Shown here: in pieces, positions 17,501-24,464 of the stretch | Layout of the letters: every line of letters begins with the position of its first letter | How positions within the stretch are numbered: the stretch's first letter is position 1 | Assembly (NCBI RefSeq): GCF_004363245.1 | Contig: NZ_SNYV01000011.1 | Location: forward strand, 496,001-560,000 | DNA length: 64,000 nt | Direction: 5' to 3' | DNA from: Sphingobacterium yanglingense | Lineage (GTDB): Bacteria; Bacteroidota; Bacteroidia; Sphingobacteriales; Sphingobacteriaceae | The notes under the pieces: generated by a model | Seen by the model: only the letters and a program-made list of their open reading frames with translations | Databases searched by the model: none | What the model was told of the DNA's origin: nothing | Program-made: the position numbers and the translations under genes

Positions 17501-19667
17501 CTTTGGCTACGACCTTAACCAGTCGGAGGTGATCGGCAATAGCAGCGGCCGCTTTACGGGGACGGCCGGTAATATCATGGGGTTCTTCAAGGATAAACTG
17601 ACGGTTTCGGCCCAGGCTTCATTTTCCTTAAATAATATTGTTAATAATGGTTTGAAGGAGGTGACCTATAGCAGTCATAGAGGTATTCCTAGTACAAAGA
17701 TATACCCTTATGCACGTCTGGCGGATGAGCAGGGCAATCCATTAGCTATGCTCAAAAACTACAGTTCGCGTTACCTGACATCGGTAGCCAATGACGGACT
17801 GCTGGACTGGTCATATGTGCCACTGGCAGATCGGGACGAGTTGGACAATACGACCGTAGCGAAGGATCTGCGGCTGGATGCAGGGCTGAGCTATAAGCTG
17901 CTGAAGGGGGTGAATCTGCAGGCGCTGTACCAGTACGGTACAAGCAATAGCCTGAACCGTGATCACAACAGCGTGGATACGTACTACACGCGCAATGAGA
18001 TCAACCGATTTTCGATTCGGAACACGGCTACGGGGGCGATGCAGTATCCAATGCCGATGGGCGGTATATTGGATGAGAACCGCACTGAGGTGTATTCGCA
18101 CAACCTACGCCTGCAGGGGGATTTTAATTTCGTACTGGCGGATGTGCACAGCCTGAATGGTTTGGCGGGATATGAGATCCGGGATCAACGGGTGTCGGGG
18201 ATGAAGTCGCGCCTCTACGGTTATGATGAGGAGATCGGGCTGAGCAAGTCGGTGGATTATACGAAGTACTATACAGCTTATTTCAATCCGTACAGCAACT
18301 ATAACATGATCCCATATATGAATTCGGAGACGGGTGCCATAGATCGCTTTCGCTCCGTATTTGCCAATGCTTCGTACAGCTATGATGGCCGTTATGTAGC
18401 TACAGGAAGCCTTCGCTTTGATGAGAGTAACCTGTTTGGTGTCAATGCGAACCAGAAACGGGTGCCGCTGTATTCGGTGGGGTTGGGGTGGCACCTGAGC
18501 AAAGAGGATTTCTTCAAGGTGGAGGGAGTGGATCGCCTGTATCTGCGTGCGACCTACGGCAAGAGTGGCAATGTGGACCGCTCGCTCACGGCCTATACTA
18601 CGGCATTCTACAGTCCGAATGATTACCTCACTCGGTTGCCCTATGCGAGTATCTGGACGCCGCGCAATCCGGATCTGCGCTGGGAGAAGGTGGCTACCTA
18701 CAATCTGGGGCTGGACTTTTCGGTGCTGAAGGGACGGATAACGGGTTCGGCCGATTATTACAATAAGGACGGCCGCGATGTGATCAGCCCGATGGCCATG
18801 CCTGCTACGGTGGGGATCAAGACGGTGACGGGCAATTTTGGCCGTACCAATGCGCGTGGATTTGAACTGGTGCTGAATACGGTTCCCATAGATGGGGCCG
18901 TGCGTTGGAGCAATCAGTTGCTCTTCAACACGGTGAGCGACAAGGTGGTGGAGTATAAAGGCGAGCCGCACACTGGGGTTAGGGTAATGGGTAGTTCGGA
19001 TGGATTGACTCGCTATCCTATAGAAGGGAAACCCTTATGGGCCTTGTATAGCTTACCATGGGGCGGTCTAGATGCCACTAATGGTGATCCTATCGGTTAT
19101 CTGAATGGAGAGCTATCAAAGGACTATGCGAAGATTATAGGAGCGGTTACTATGGATAATATACAGTACAATGGCCCCGTGCGGCCTACACGCTATGGCT
19201 CCTTTCGTAATGCAATAGCTTGGAAAGGGGTGGAGCTTTCTTTTATGCTGACCTATAGAGGTGGGTATTATTATCGTGATCCGGTGCTTTATTATGATGA
19301 TCTGCTTCAGGGCTTCCCGATAAATGGTGCTTTCGACCGCAGATGGAAGCAGCCAGGCGACGAGAAAATAACATCAGTGCCTTCTATGCCTGATAATGTA
19401 GTCACGCGCAGAGATGTCTTTTATGCCTACTCGGATGTGCGGATATTTAGAGCCGATCATATCCGTCTACAGGATATTCGCCTATCGTATGATCTGCCGG
19501 TGCGCCATTGGGGTATAAAAGGAATAGAACATGCCTCCGTGTATGCCTATGCCAATAATCTTGGCCTGATCTGGAAAAAATCGAACACAGAGTACGATCC
19601 GGATTTTGCGAATGTAGACTATCTGCCGATACGAAGTTTTAGTATTGGTATCAATTTTACGCTGTAA
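14580..19667 (+). CDS. SusC/RagA-type TonB-dependent transporter with a 615-codon in-frame repeat leader
   Basis: The frame is open for 1695 codons. The SusC part begins near residue 600: basic segment K603-R611 (IKRLKAYSLR), hydrophobic core to GLGLSG (about 612-628), a carboxypeptidase-regulatory-like domain (about 640-715), the plug with VDVVSTGYQ and KDAAAASIWGARAGNGVIVITTK (about 720-860), and a 22-strand-type barrel ending in FSIGINFTL. A mature SusC of about 1080 residues is normal; there is no STN domain. ATG at 16425 is the nearest internal start, but it would leave the signal peptide without its basic n-region, so translation probably starts upstream. The first 615 codons are mostly 11-bp repeat blocks. 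The barrel imports an oligomeric nutrient with the SusD encoded 39 bp downstream. The 16.8-18.98 kb part is clearly GC-richer than the 3' end. Confidence 0.8.
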   Translation: MKHFFRGGEGMSCGQSDRVNELSSYQDPIDKNKNRLLHFVRSDEGEMERNDERECSDEGGESLRTMFGLASPLLRPYTTDLPCFDHRFTTFASGMLGQTVVKRWFTHGQTPKLVRSRYGSGQEQGGYEALRLAPTVYQLSSAQVLPWFCFCSNVLRSAPDRSVMRLRSSSENYRSAIGGSSGKGRTRSGLGRCQVGTLFGYLPPFARYFIASEATDRQTTGKEQATDRQRTGKEKANKYQAKPKSSPEKEQGTSKEQVEIKQGISKASVWSFNTLFIHCYYLAHTWGILREYTEDASTVVTGWFGRNSRQRRTWVQACSGFVRRLFGAYSVVRRSAVEGESNTTRRSLEAVPNQSRSSVEGKSKSSRSLVEEESKDCRKGSRLPLNFLRTVYEPETCIKGTGNKHKRYITDTCLTHVQHNNGTCSTHQPHMNDTTKCSSEGYGDGLSDRLLLSLGRYRSDEMVLGTKKLTERYCKGTGKVLNSGGKGTGEVLESYQRGTKEVQAASRSVVDLERDGDCFGVVPTSNNNESVANDLRMNRLILRSFRSLCEDFRAKMESMVVKENRGRQIALKQANPFARFLDISISLCCSRYDERGNQGDYIKRLKAYSLRLIAAMIFMLFSGLGLSGAVVQSPQHRGVIQSKQESVLRGVVLSEVDGSPVANATISVGGKTVHSAKDGTFSIAVDNRTGVLKASCIGFDDRAIDYDLSTMLIRVALTPSAHAIEQVDVVSTGYQKLPKERATGSFVQIDNKLLNRKVSTNVLERLADVTPGLIFNNGKGGAARMRVRGETTLQSNASVLIVVDNFPYEGDIANINPNDVETITVLKDAAAASIWGARAGNGVIVITTKRYNGATAPRLSFNANTTLGQKPDLHYQPLMSIPEFIETEKMLFGRGFYNTYENSLNKVPLNPVVELLIEKRNNPSRADEIDREIEKMKGYDVRSDYEKYLYRSPLLQQYALRAEGGNGNNRYFASFGYDLNQSEVIGNSSGRFTGTAGNIMGFFKDKLTVSAQASFSLNNIVNNGLKEVTYSSHRGIPSTKIYPYARLADEQGNPLAMLKNYSSRYLTSVANDGLLDWSYVPLADRDELDNTTVAKDLRLDAGLSYKLLKGVNLQALYQYGTSNSLNRDHNSVDTYYTRNEINRFSIRNTATGAMQYPMPMGGILDENRTEVYSHNLRLQGDFNFVLADVHSLNGLAGYEIRDQRVSGMKSRLYGYDEEIGLSKSVDYTKYYTAYFNPYSNYNMIPYMNSETGAIDRFRSVFANASYSYDGRYVATGSLRFDESNLFGVNANQKRVPLYSVGLGWHLSKEDFFKVEGVDRLYLRATYGKSGNVDRSLTAYTTAFYSPNDYLTRLPYASIWTPRNPDLRWEKVATYNLGLDFSVLKGRITGSADYYNKDGRDVISPMAMPATVGIKTVTGNFGRTNARGFELVLNTVPIDGAVRWSNQLLFNTVSDKVVEYKGEPHTGVRVMGSSDGLTRYPIEGKPLWALYSLPWGGLDATNGDPIGYLNGELSKDYAKIIGAVTMDNIQYNGPVRPTRYGSFRNAIAWKGVELSFMLTYRGGYYYRDPVLYYDDLLQGFPINGAFDRRWKQPGDEKITSVPSMPDNVVTRRDVFYAYSDVRIFRADHIRLQDIRLSYDLPVRHWGIKGIEHASVYAYANNLGLIWKKSNTEYDPDFANVDYLPIRSFSIGINFTL
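14682..14710 (+). repeat. dispersed palindromic element, copy 1
   Basis: The element begins AGACTGCTTC and ends CGCAGTGACGA with a variable, partly palindromic middle. Copy 2 lies at 15924-15961, and an inverted partial copy (GTCACTGCGAG) lies near 23328. Repeats of this kind with a conserved CAGTGACG end are found scattered through many genomes as extragenic palindromes. Here two copies lie inside the open SusC leader frame. Confidence 0.5.
14813..16092 (+). repeat. serial arrays of degenerate 11-bp repeats
   Basis: At least six successive blocks have different words but the same 11-bp period. About 14813-14960: catagatttac, ggtcaaactgt, ggagcaggtac. About 15076-15123: words with atcggag. 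15217-15381: 15 units such as aggcaaagaac and aggcagagaac. 15396-15472: 7 units such as aatacactctt. 15577-15719: 13 units such as gtcgaaggcga and ctcgaagcagt. 15801-15888: 8 units such as cacatgttcaa. 15972-16092: 11 units such as ggtactgtaaa. Between blocks the phase shifts slightly. Three units equal eleven codons. One plus-strand frame stays free of stops throughout. Confidence 0.9.
15924..15961 (+). repeat. dispersed palindromic element, copy 2
   Basis: Second copy of the AGACTGCTTC...CGCAGTGACGA element (see 14682). It sits between the acatg-type and ggtact-type 11-bp blocks, inside the open SusC leader. Its middle, CTCGCTTGGGCGATATCG, is partly self-complementary. Confidence 0.5.
16322..16360 (+). 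repeat. dispersed element with TAGATATCTCC...TCGATATGACGA ends
   Basis: The segment starts AGATATCTCC and ends GTCGATATGACGA. A shorter copy with the same two ends is at 23447-23476, in the other repeat-rich spacer of this locus. Elements with this structure are typical scattered intergenic repeats of Sphingobacteria. This copy lies within the open SusC leader frame, about 65 bp before the candidate ATG. Confidence 0.5.
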
Positions 19668-19706
19668 TAGGCGGACAACACACCACAACACAACACACAG
19701 ATTATT

Positions 19707-21071
19707 ATGGAAAGATATATACATGGCCTTTTATTGGGGCTGTTTGTGGTTTCTTTTGGCCTGTCTTCCTGTTCCAAGGAATTCTTGGAGGCCAAACCAC
19801 AAAAAATACAGGTTATTGTCAGGACGCAGGAGGATGTCTCGGCTCTATTGGACAATACAGAAGTGATGAACCGTATCGACTATTTTAGAATATTATCGGA
19901 TGGGGACCTCTTCTTTACGGTAGCAAAATTGACTGCAAGTTCAGAAATACACCGCAATCTCTACCTCTGGAAAGTGGATTATGATCCAAGTAAACTCAAT
20001 ACAACAACTTGGGATTTGCCCTACCAACAGATACTCTATGCAAATATCGCCTTAGAGACGTTGGACGAAATAAAACCGGACGCTACGAAGCAAACATTAT
20101 ATAACGAAATAATGGGGAGGGCTCTGTTTTTCAGGGCTTGGGCACATTACCAGCTGTTGCAGGATTTTGCGGAGGCCTATGATCCGCAGCGTCCTGAGCA
20201 ATTGGGCGTGCCCATTATTCTGGAAAGTACCTTTCCAAAGCAGGTAAAAAGGGCTTCATTGAAAGAGGGGTATCAGGCGATTGTAGCCGATCTTGAAGCG
20301 GCCGAATCGCTGTTGCCGATTATTTCAATGGTAAAAACAAGGCCTTCTAGACAAGCTGTCTATGCTTTGCTATCTCGAGTATATCTTAATATGTATGATT
20401 ACCCACTGTCTTTGTCGTATAGCGAGAAGGCATTGGAGATAAACAAGCAGCTGCTAGACTATAACGGGCTTAACCCGCTGGCAGCAATACCGTTTGATCA
20501 ATACAATTATAGCACCCATCCCGAGATTGTCTTTTTCGCATCGTCGAACTATCCTTTTGTAGCTACACAAGGAGTAGAGGTAGAGCCGGAGCTGTTTACG
20601 AGCTATACGGTGAATGACCTGCGCAAACGTGCTTTTTTTAATACGGCAAAGCAATTTGTAGGTACTTATTCTGGGCGGGCAGACTATCAGTTTACGGGAT
20701 TGGCGGTAGATGATCTGTACCTCACAAAAGCAGAATGTCTTGTCCGTATGGGGCGGTTAGAGGAGGCGCGGAAGCTTATGCAGACGCTATTGGAGTATCG
20801 TTTTGTGGACAATGTGGTCACGGTCACTATCCCTCAGGACAGGGATGATTTGCTCCGTTGGATACTGCTCGAGCGCCGTAAGGAGCTTTTTGGACGCGGC
20901 ACGCGATGGATGGATCTCAAGCGCCTCAATAGGGAGCCTGGGCTACAGGAAGATTTAAAAAGAAGGTATCAAGGACTGGATTTTGAGTTGCCTGCTAATA
21001 GTAGTCGATATGTTTTCTTTATACCAGAGAGTGATGTTGAGATGTCAAACCTAGACCAGAATATAAGATGA
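19707..21071 (+). CDS. SusD/RagB-family nutrient-binding lipoprotein
   Basis: A 454-residue outer-membrane lipoprotein with lipobox LSSC (Cys22). It has the SusD helical layout: an N-terminal region with YQQILYANIALETLDEI, a TPR-like core with ALFFRAWAHYQLLQDFAEAYDP, and the C-terminal RRKELFGRGTRWMDLKRLN signature typical of SusD/RagB. It lies 39 bp after the SusC gene and its stop overlaps the start of the thioredoxin-family gene by 4 nt (ATGA), so all three are one operon. It forms the surface lid of the SusC channel and binds the substrate, whose nature cannot be read from sequence. Confidence 0.9.
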   Translation: MERYIHGLLLGLFVVSFGLSSCSKEFLEAKPQKIQVIVRTQEDVSALLDNTEVMNRIDYFRILSDGDLFFTVAKLTASSEIHRNLYLWKVDYDPSKLNTTTWDLPYQQILYANIALETLDEIKPDATKQTLYNEIMGRALFFRAWAHYQLLQDFAEAYDPQRPEQLGVPIILESTFPKQVKRASLKEGYQAIVADLEAAESLLPIISMVKTRPSRQAVYALLSRVYLNMYDYPLSLSYSEKALEINKQLLDYNGLNPLAAIPFDQYNYSTHPEIVFFASSNYPFVATQGVEVEPELFTSYTVNDLRKRAFFNTAKQFVGTYSGRADYQFTGLAVDDLYLTKAECLVRMGRLEEARKLMQTLLEYRFVDNVVTVTIPQDRDDLLRWILLERRKELFGRGTRWMDLKRLNREPGLQEDLKRRYQGLDFELPANSSRYVFFIPESDVEMSNLDQNIR

Positions 21072-22390
21072 AAAATTATAGAATAATGATGGCAACGGTT
21101 TTTATCGTGCTGCTATCTATACCCTGCGCATGGGGGCAGAAACAATTGCGCAATGTATTTGTGGGGGATACTGTACCGAATGTAAAGATCGAGAATATAA
21201 AGGATGCTGATTTTTCAAGTATGAATCTAGCTGATTTTACCAAGGACAAGTTATTGATTTTGGATTTTTGGGCGACCTGGTGTGCGCCCTGTGTGTATTA
21301 CCTGCCCAAAATGGACAGTATACAGCGCGAATTCGGAAACCGTGTACAAGTGGTTACCGTGACAAGGCAGTCTGAAAAGACTGTACGGGACTTCTTTAAG
21401 TTACAGGAGCAGCGAGAGGCACATGTGTCACCTTTGCCGAAAATATTTGACGATAAGGCTTTGCAGGAGTTATTTCCGCACAATACGGTTCCGCATTATG
21501 TATGGATTAAAGATGGAAAGGTGGTTGTAATTTCGGAAGAGGTGACTAGAAAAGGGGTAGAGGCGGTTTTAAAAGGAGAAACAGTCGGGACAGTAACAAA
21601 AACTGATTTCTCTAAAATAGAATACGACCGCTACAGGACACCACTTATGGACTTAATACACGGTCCGATATTACAGCAAAATAAACGAAAGCCATTTAGT
21701 TATTCGCTGATGACACGTTTTATCTCAGAATTGGGATATAGTGGAGGGTACAGTAGTATTCAGGATTCTTTAGGTTATAGTCGTATTACGGCAACAAATT
21801 TAAACTTGTTGAGCTTATTGAAGGTAGCTTATGGTGAAATGCGGACGTTTATCAGTGATGCTGCTATTGATATCAATACTACCGATAGTTTAGTTCGCAA
21901 ATTCAATGTGTCGGGTATGGCAGCGATTCCGATTGTTGAGAAACTATCATTTTGTTATGAAATATTGACTAAAGATAGTTTAATTTTTCAAAAGATGCGA
22001 GATGACCTGAAGTATGCTGTACCAGAGATCACTGCCAAATTGGTTGATGCCGTAGATACTTGTATCGTCATGGAGAAAATTAATGACAAAATCTATGATT
22101 TTGTTTCTAATAATCCAGTGAATGAGAGTGAGTACAATAACAATGGTAGCTGCATTAATAATAAGAATATCACGATGAAATCTCTTCGAACCACACTGGA
22201 AGGGTTTATTTTTCGATATAGTAAATATCCTGTTGTGGATGAAACAGGCTTTACGAAGCGGTTTAATCTTGAAATATGTGATTACAAGCCTACTATAGAA
22301 GGAATGAACAAGGTCTTAGAACCTTACGGCTTGCGATTGACGAAGAAACTAGCCGGACATAAGCGATTGGTTATAGATAAGAGTCCCTAA
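21068..22390 (+). CDS. exported TlpA-like thioredoxin-fold protein with C-terminal extension
   Basis: A 440-residue protein: signal peptide (ending CAWGQ), then an AhpC-TSA/TlpA thioredoxin domain (about 30-170) with the redox motif WATWCAPC near residues 75-82 and a cis-Pro region (NTVPHYVWI). The remaining 260 residues are an unassigned domain shared with similar proteins encoded next to SusC/SusD pairs. It acts in the periplasm or at the outer membrane as a disulfide reductase or thiol carrier. The 4-nt overlap with the SusD gene shows translational coupling. The convergent MauE-like gene encodes a membrane protein with its own cysteines and could be its electron partner (inference). Confidence 0.85.
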   Translation: MKNYRIMMATVFIVLLSIPCAWGQKQLRNVFVGDTVPNVKIENIKDADFSSMNLADFTKDKLLILDFWATWCAPCVYYLPKMDSIQREFGNRVQVVTVTRQSEKTVRDFFKLQEQREAHVSPLPKIFDDKALQELFPHNTVPHYVWIKDGKVVVISEEVTRKGVEAVLKGETVGTVTKTDFSKIEYDRYRTPLMDLIHGPILQQNKRKPFSYSLMTRFISELGYSGGYSSIQDSLGYSRITATNLNLLSLLKVAYGEMRTFISDAAIDINTTDSLVRKFNVSGMAAIPIVEKLSFCYEILTKDSLIFQKMRDDLKYAVPEITAKLVDAVDTCIVMEKINDKIYDFVSNNPVNESEYNNNGSCINNKNITMKSLRTTLEGFIFRYSKYPVVDETGFTKRFNLEICDYKPTIEGMNKVLEPYGLRLTKKLAGHKRLVIDKSP

Positions 22391-22398
22391 AAATGCAA

Positions 22399-22428
22399 AA
22401 CTCCCTCCTGATTTTCAAGAGGGAGCTT
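22399..22428. terminator. hairpin between convergent genes
   Basis: CTCCCTC (22401-22407) pairs with GAGGGAG (22419-22425) around an 11-nt loop, flanked by AAAA on the left and TTTC on the right. It can end both the SusC-SusD-TlpA transcript and the leftward MauE/DUF6520 transcript. Confidence 0.7.
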
Positions 22429-22453
22429 TCCATTTTTAGTAATTATATACGGA

Positions 22454-22747
22454 TTATAGCCCTGGATAATTACCTTTTTGTACAACCTGAAAGTCTCCGT
22501 TAGGGAGTTCTATTGCTTTACAATCGCGATCAGGATTGAGAGTACATGCTAAACTTCCCTGTCCTCCTGGGACAATAGGTTCCCATCGAGGTGCTTTTTC
22601 AGGATCTGCTTCCGCGTTATAATGCGTAGCAGTTTGAAGTTTTGAAGCTTCGGCATAGCCGACAGCTGTTGCAGAAAGTACCGCAGCTACTGCGATTCCT
22701 TTCCAGAATTTGTTGAATTTAGTTTTCATGATTTCTGATGTTTTCAT
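22454..22747 (-). CDS. DUF6520-like small secreted cysteine peptide
   Basis: A 97-residue exported peptide. The start at 22747 gives MKTSEIMKTKFNKF; the second ATG (22729) may be the true start because the basic, hydrophobic signal begins there. The signal ends near TAVGYAEASKL. The mature part is about 60 residues with an acidic Pro-rich stretch and two Cys in SLACTLNPDRDCKAIE. This fits the DUF6520 family of short Bacteroidota exported peptides, whose function is unknown. It follows the MauE-like gene by 5 nt on the same strand. The two Cys and the redox-type neighbours suggest a disulfide-bearing peptide. Confidence 0.6.
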   Translation of the reverse strand: MKTSEIMKTKFNKFWKGIAVAAVLSATAVGYAEASKLQTATHYNAEADPEKAPRWEPIVPGGQGSLACTLNPDRDCKAIELPNGDFQVVQKGNYPGL

Positions 22748-22752
22748 GACGT

Positions 22753-23214
22753 TTATAAATAAGTTGTTTGTTGCTTACTCTCTTTACGGTTTTCAGCTTC
22801 CCCGTTTGATATTATATAGTTAATGTATAGTGCGATTCCAGTAATGCAGAGCATAATGGTATTGAATAATAGGTGCCCCTGATAGTCTACCCCCGCAAAT
22901 ATGCCGGCACAGGAGCAGGTCTTCTTTGTGAATACCTCCGTGAGGTAGACGACGATATAAACCGAAAAGGAGGAGAGGAGTACTACCGATGCCCACAACC
23001 CCCAGCGTACACGGTACAGTAACAATCCTGCCGTACCCAGCGCCCCGAACGGCACCAGGTAGGCAAGGATGTTGGCAATCCAACCCGGAAACAATTGCTT
23101 GTGCATTGTATCCATGTTGTACGCCATGTTACACAGCTTCACCACGCCTGTGTAACTCCATAACGCAAGCAGCATGACGACGATGATCCCTAATATGTAT
23201 GTGCGTATTTTCAT
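22753..23214 (-). CDS. MauE/DoxX-like redox-associated membrane protein
   Basis: A 153-residue membrane protein with four hydrophobic helices. Its central loop TCSCAGIFAGVDYQGHLLFN matches the conserved CSCxG...HLxFN signature of the Bacteroidota MauE/DoxX-like family, which is related to proteins that handle disulfides during methylamine dehydrogenase maturation. It sits in the cytoplasmic membrane. It is the first gene of a two-gene leftward operon with the DUF6520-like peptide. Its start follows ATTTTTTTATT directly downstream of an octamer repeat tract. Confidence 0.8.
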   Translation of the reverse strand: MKIRTYILGIIVVMLLALWSYTGVVKLCNMAYNMDTMHKQLFPGWIANILAYLVPFGALGTAGLLLYRVRWGLWASVVLLSSFSVYIVVYLTEVFTKKTCSCAGIFAGVDYQGHLLFNTIMLCITGIALYINYIISNGEAENRKESKQQTTYL

Positions 23215-23898
23215 TTTTTTATTGAGTTATGTAGTTATGTAGTTATGTAGTTATGTAGTTATGTAGTTATCCTGTTATCGAGCCTGTCCCGACTTTAGTC
23301 GGGGTTATCAAGACAGCTTCTTTTACGTCACTGCGAGAGGTAGGATTTTTTACAAAACACAGCGGAGTTTTAATGACAGTAAAAGTAACGTCACCTCGAC
23401 CTTGCGGAGAGGTCTACAAACTGTATAGGGTTAATTATATAGCTTCTAGATATCTCCGCTTCGGTCGATATGACGACATAGTTTGTAAACCGAGCTTGCG
23501 AGCTCATCTTAGCTAATCTGTCATTGGTAATGAAATGAAGCAGTCTGTTTTGTATGTTATTCCCGACGATGTCGGGACTCCGTTTCACTATGCCTGTTAT
23601 CGAGTTAACTCCATCACTTGTTAACTCTACTACCTTCTTAACTTTTACCCCATTCCTATCTCACGTCGAATATTTATTTCAACTAATTAAAAATCAGATA
23701 TTTATATTTGTTTATTTAACTTATATGTTTTACCTTAGTTTTACCGATTATAAATTCATTGTCCTTTATATATAACTACTTTAAGAAGTCGAAACGTAAT
23801 GTCTGAAAATCATTATATTTTTCAACTTGTTGATTTTCAATTGAATAATTTTTATTGAAACGAGTAGAAAACAACATTATCAAACTAAAAATGGGATT
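23215..23898. repeat. mosaic repeat-rich spacer
   Basis: This 684-bp spacer has no convincing gene. It contains an octamer array (gttatgta, five perfect and two degenerate copies, 23226-23280), the hairpin cccgactttagtcggg (23288-23303), an inverted partial copy of the CAGTGACG element (about 23325-23335), a copy of the TAGATATCTCC...TCGATATGACGA element (23447-23476), the hairpin cccgacgatgtcggg (23562-23576), and gttaactc octamers (23597-23635). From 23640 it is AT-rich and probably carries the promoter of the sigma gene, though no exact -7/-33 pair is visible. The same words (gttatcaa, gttaacga) occur at 14634-14660. Confidence 0.65.
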
Positions 23899-24435
23899 AT
23901 GGATAAAGACATATTTAAACTATTGCTAGATGATCCACCTGAAGGGATGAAGCAAATTGAAGTGCTTTTCGGAAAGAAGATAATAAAGCGTGTTAGTCAA
24001 TTCATAAAGAATAATGAACTCTTAAAAGATGTAATACAGAATGTGTACGTCGATATTTTTCTGTACCGTGAAAAGATAGTAACGAATAATAATCCACTGG
24101 GCTATATACTAAAGATGGCTAGAAACCATGCTATTAAAGCGTTGAAAAAAGAGCACATTACACTAAAAGCTCCGTTAAAGGAACTGAAATATCATACAGC
24201 CGATAATGAAGTGGATAAAAGCCTAATGCGCAGCGAGAAATTGGAACAGGTGCTCCTTAAAGCAGAAGAACTGACGGAGAAGGAACGAAACCTAATGCAC
24301 TGTGTTGTAAAGGAAGGACTCAATAATAAAGAGATTGAAGAAAAATTAGGCTTGACGGCTCAAGATGTCAGAAACGTTAAATATATAGCTTTTAAGAAGC
24401 TGCGTCGTCATTTTGATGCGTTATCAAAGGATTGA
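23899..24435 (+). CDS. ECF-family RNA polymerase sigma factor
   Basis: A 178-residue sigma-70 family protein. Region 2 covers about residues 20-85 (LKDVIQNVYVDIFLYREK, then YILKMARNHAIKALKK) and region 4 about 125-175 (LTEKERNLMHCVV, then a LNNKEIEEKLGLTAQDVRNVK helix-turn-helix). Its length is usual for FecI-like ECF factors. The anti-sigma FecR gene follows 29 bp later. In this phylum such pairs switch on adjacent SusC/SusD genes when the receptor senses substrate. Here no receptor lies downstream, and the candidate target is the SusC operon about 4 kb upstream, whose SusC lacks the STN signalling domain. Confidence 0.88.
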   Translation: MDKDIFKLLLDDPPEGMKQIEVLFGKKIIKRVSQFIKNNELLKDVIQNVYVDIFLYREKIVTNNNPLGYILKMARNHAIKALKKEHITLKAPLKELKYHTADNEVDKSLMRSEKLEQVLLKAEELTEKERNLMHCVVKEGLNNKEIEEKLGLTAQDVRNVKYIAFKKLRRHFDALSKD

Positions 24436-24464
24436 ATTTAGGAGAAAACTAGAAAAGGATCATC

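Noticed and set aside
18105..18971. 288-codon open frame on the minus strand inside the SusC gene
   Set aside because: It lies fully opposite the GC-rich barrel-coding part, where codon bias leaves antisense frames open. The protein is His/Arg-rich with no family-like motif.
23226..23280. octamer array as a replication origin or iteron set
   Set aside because: No rep or dnaA gene is near, and the units merge into a mosaic of other dispersed repeats.
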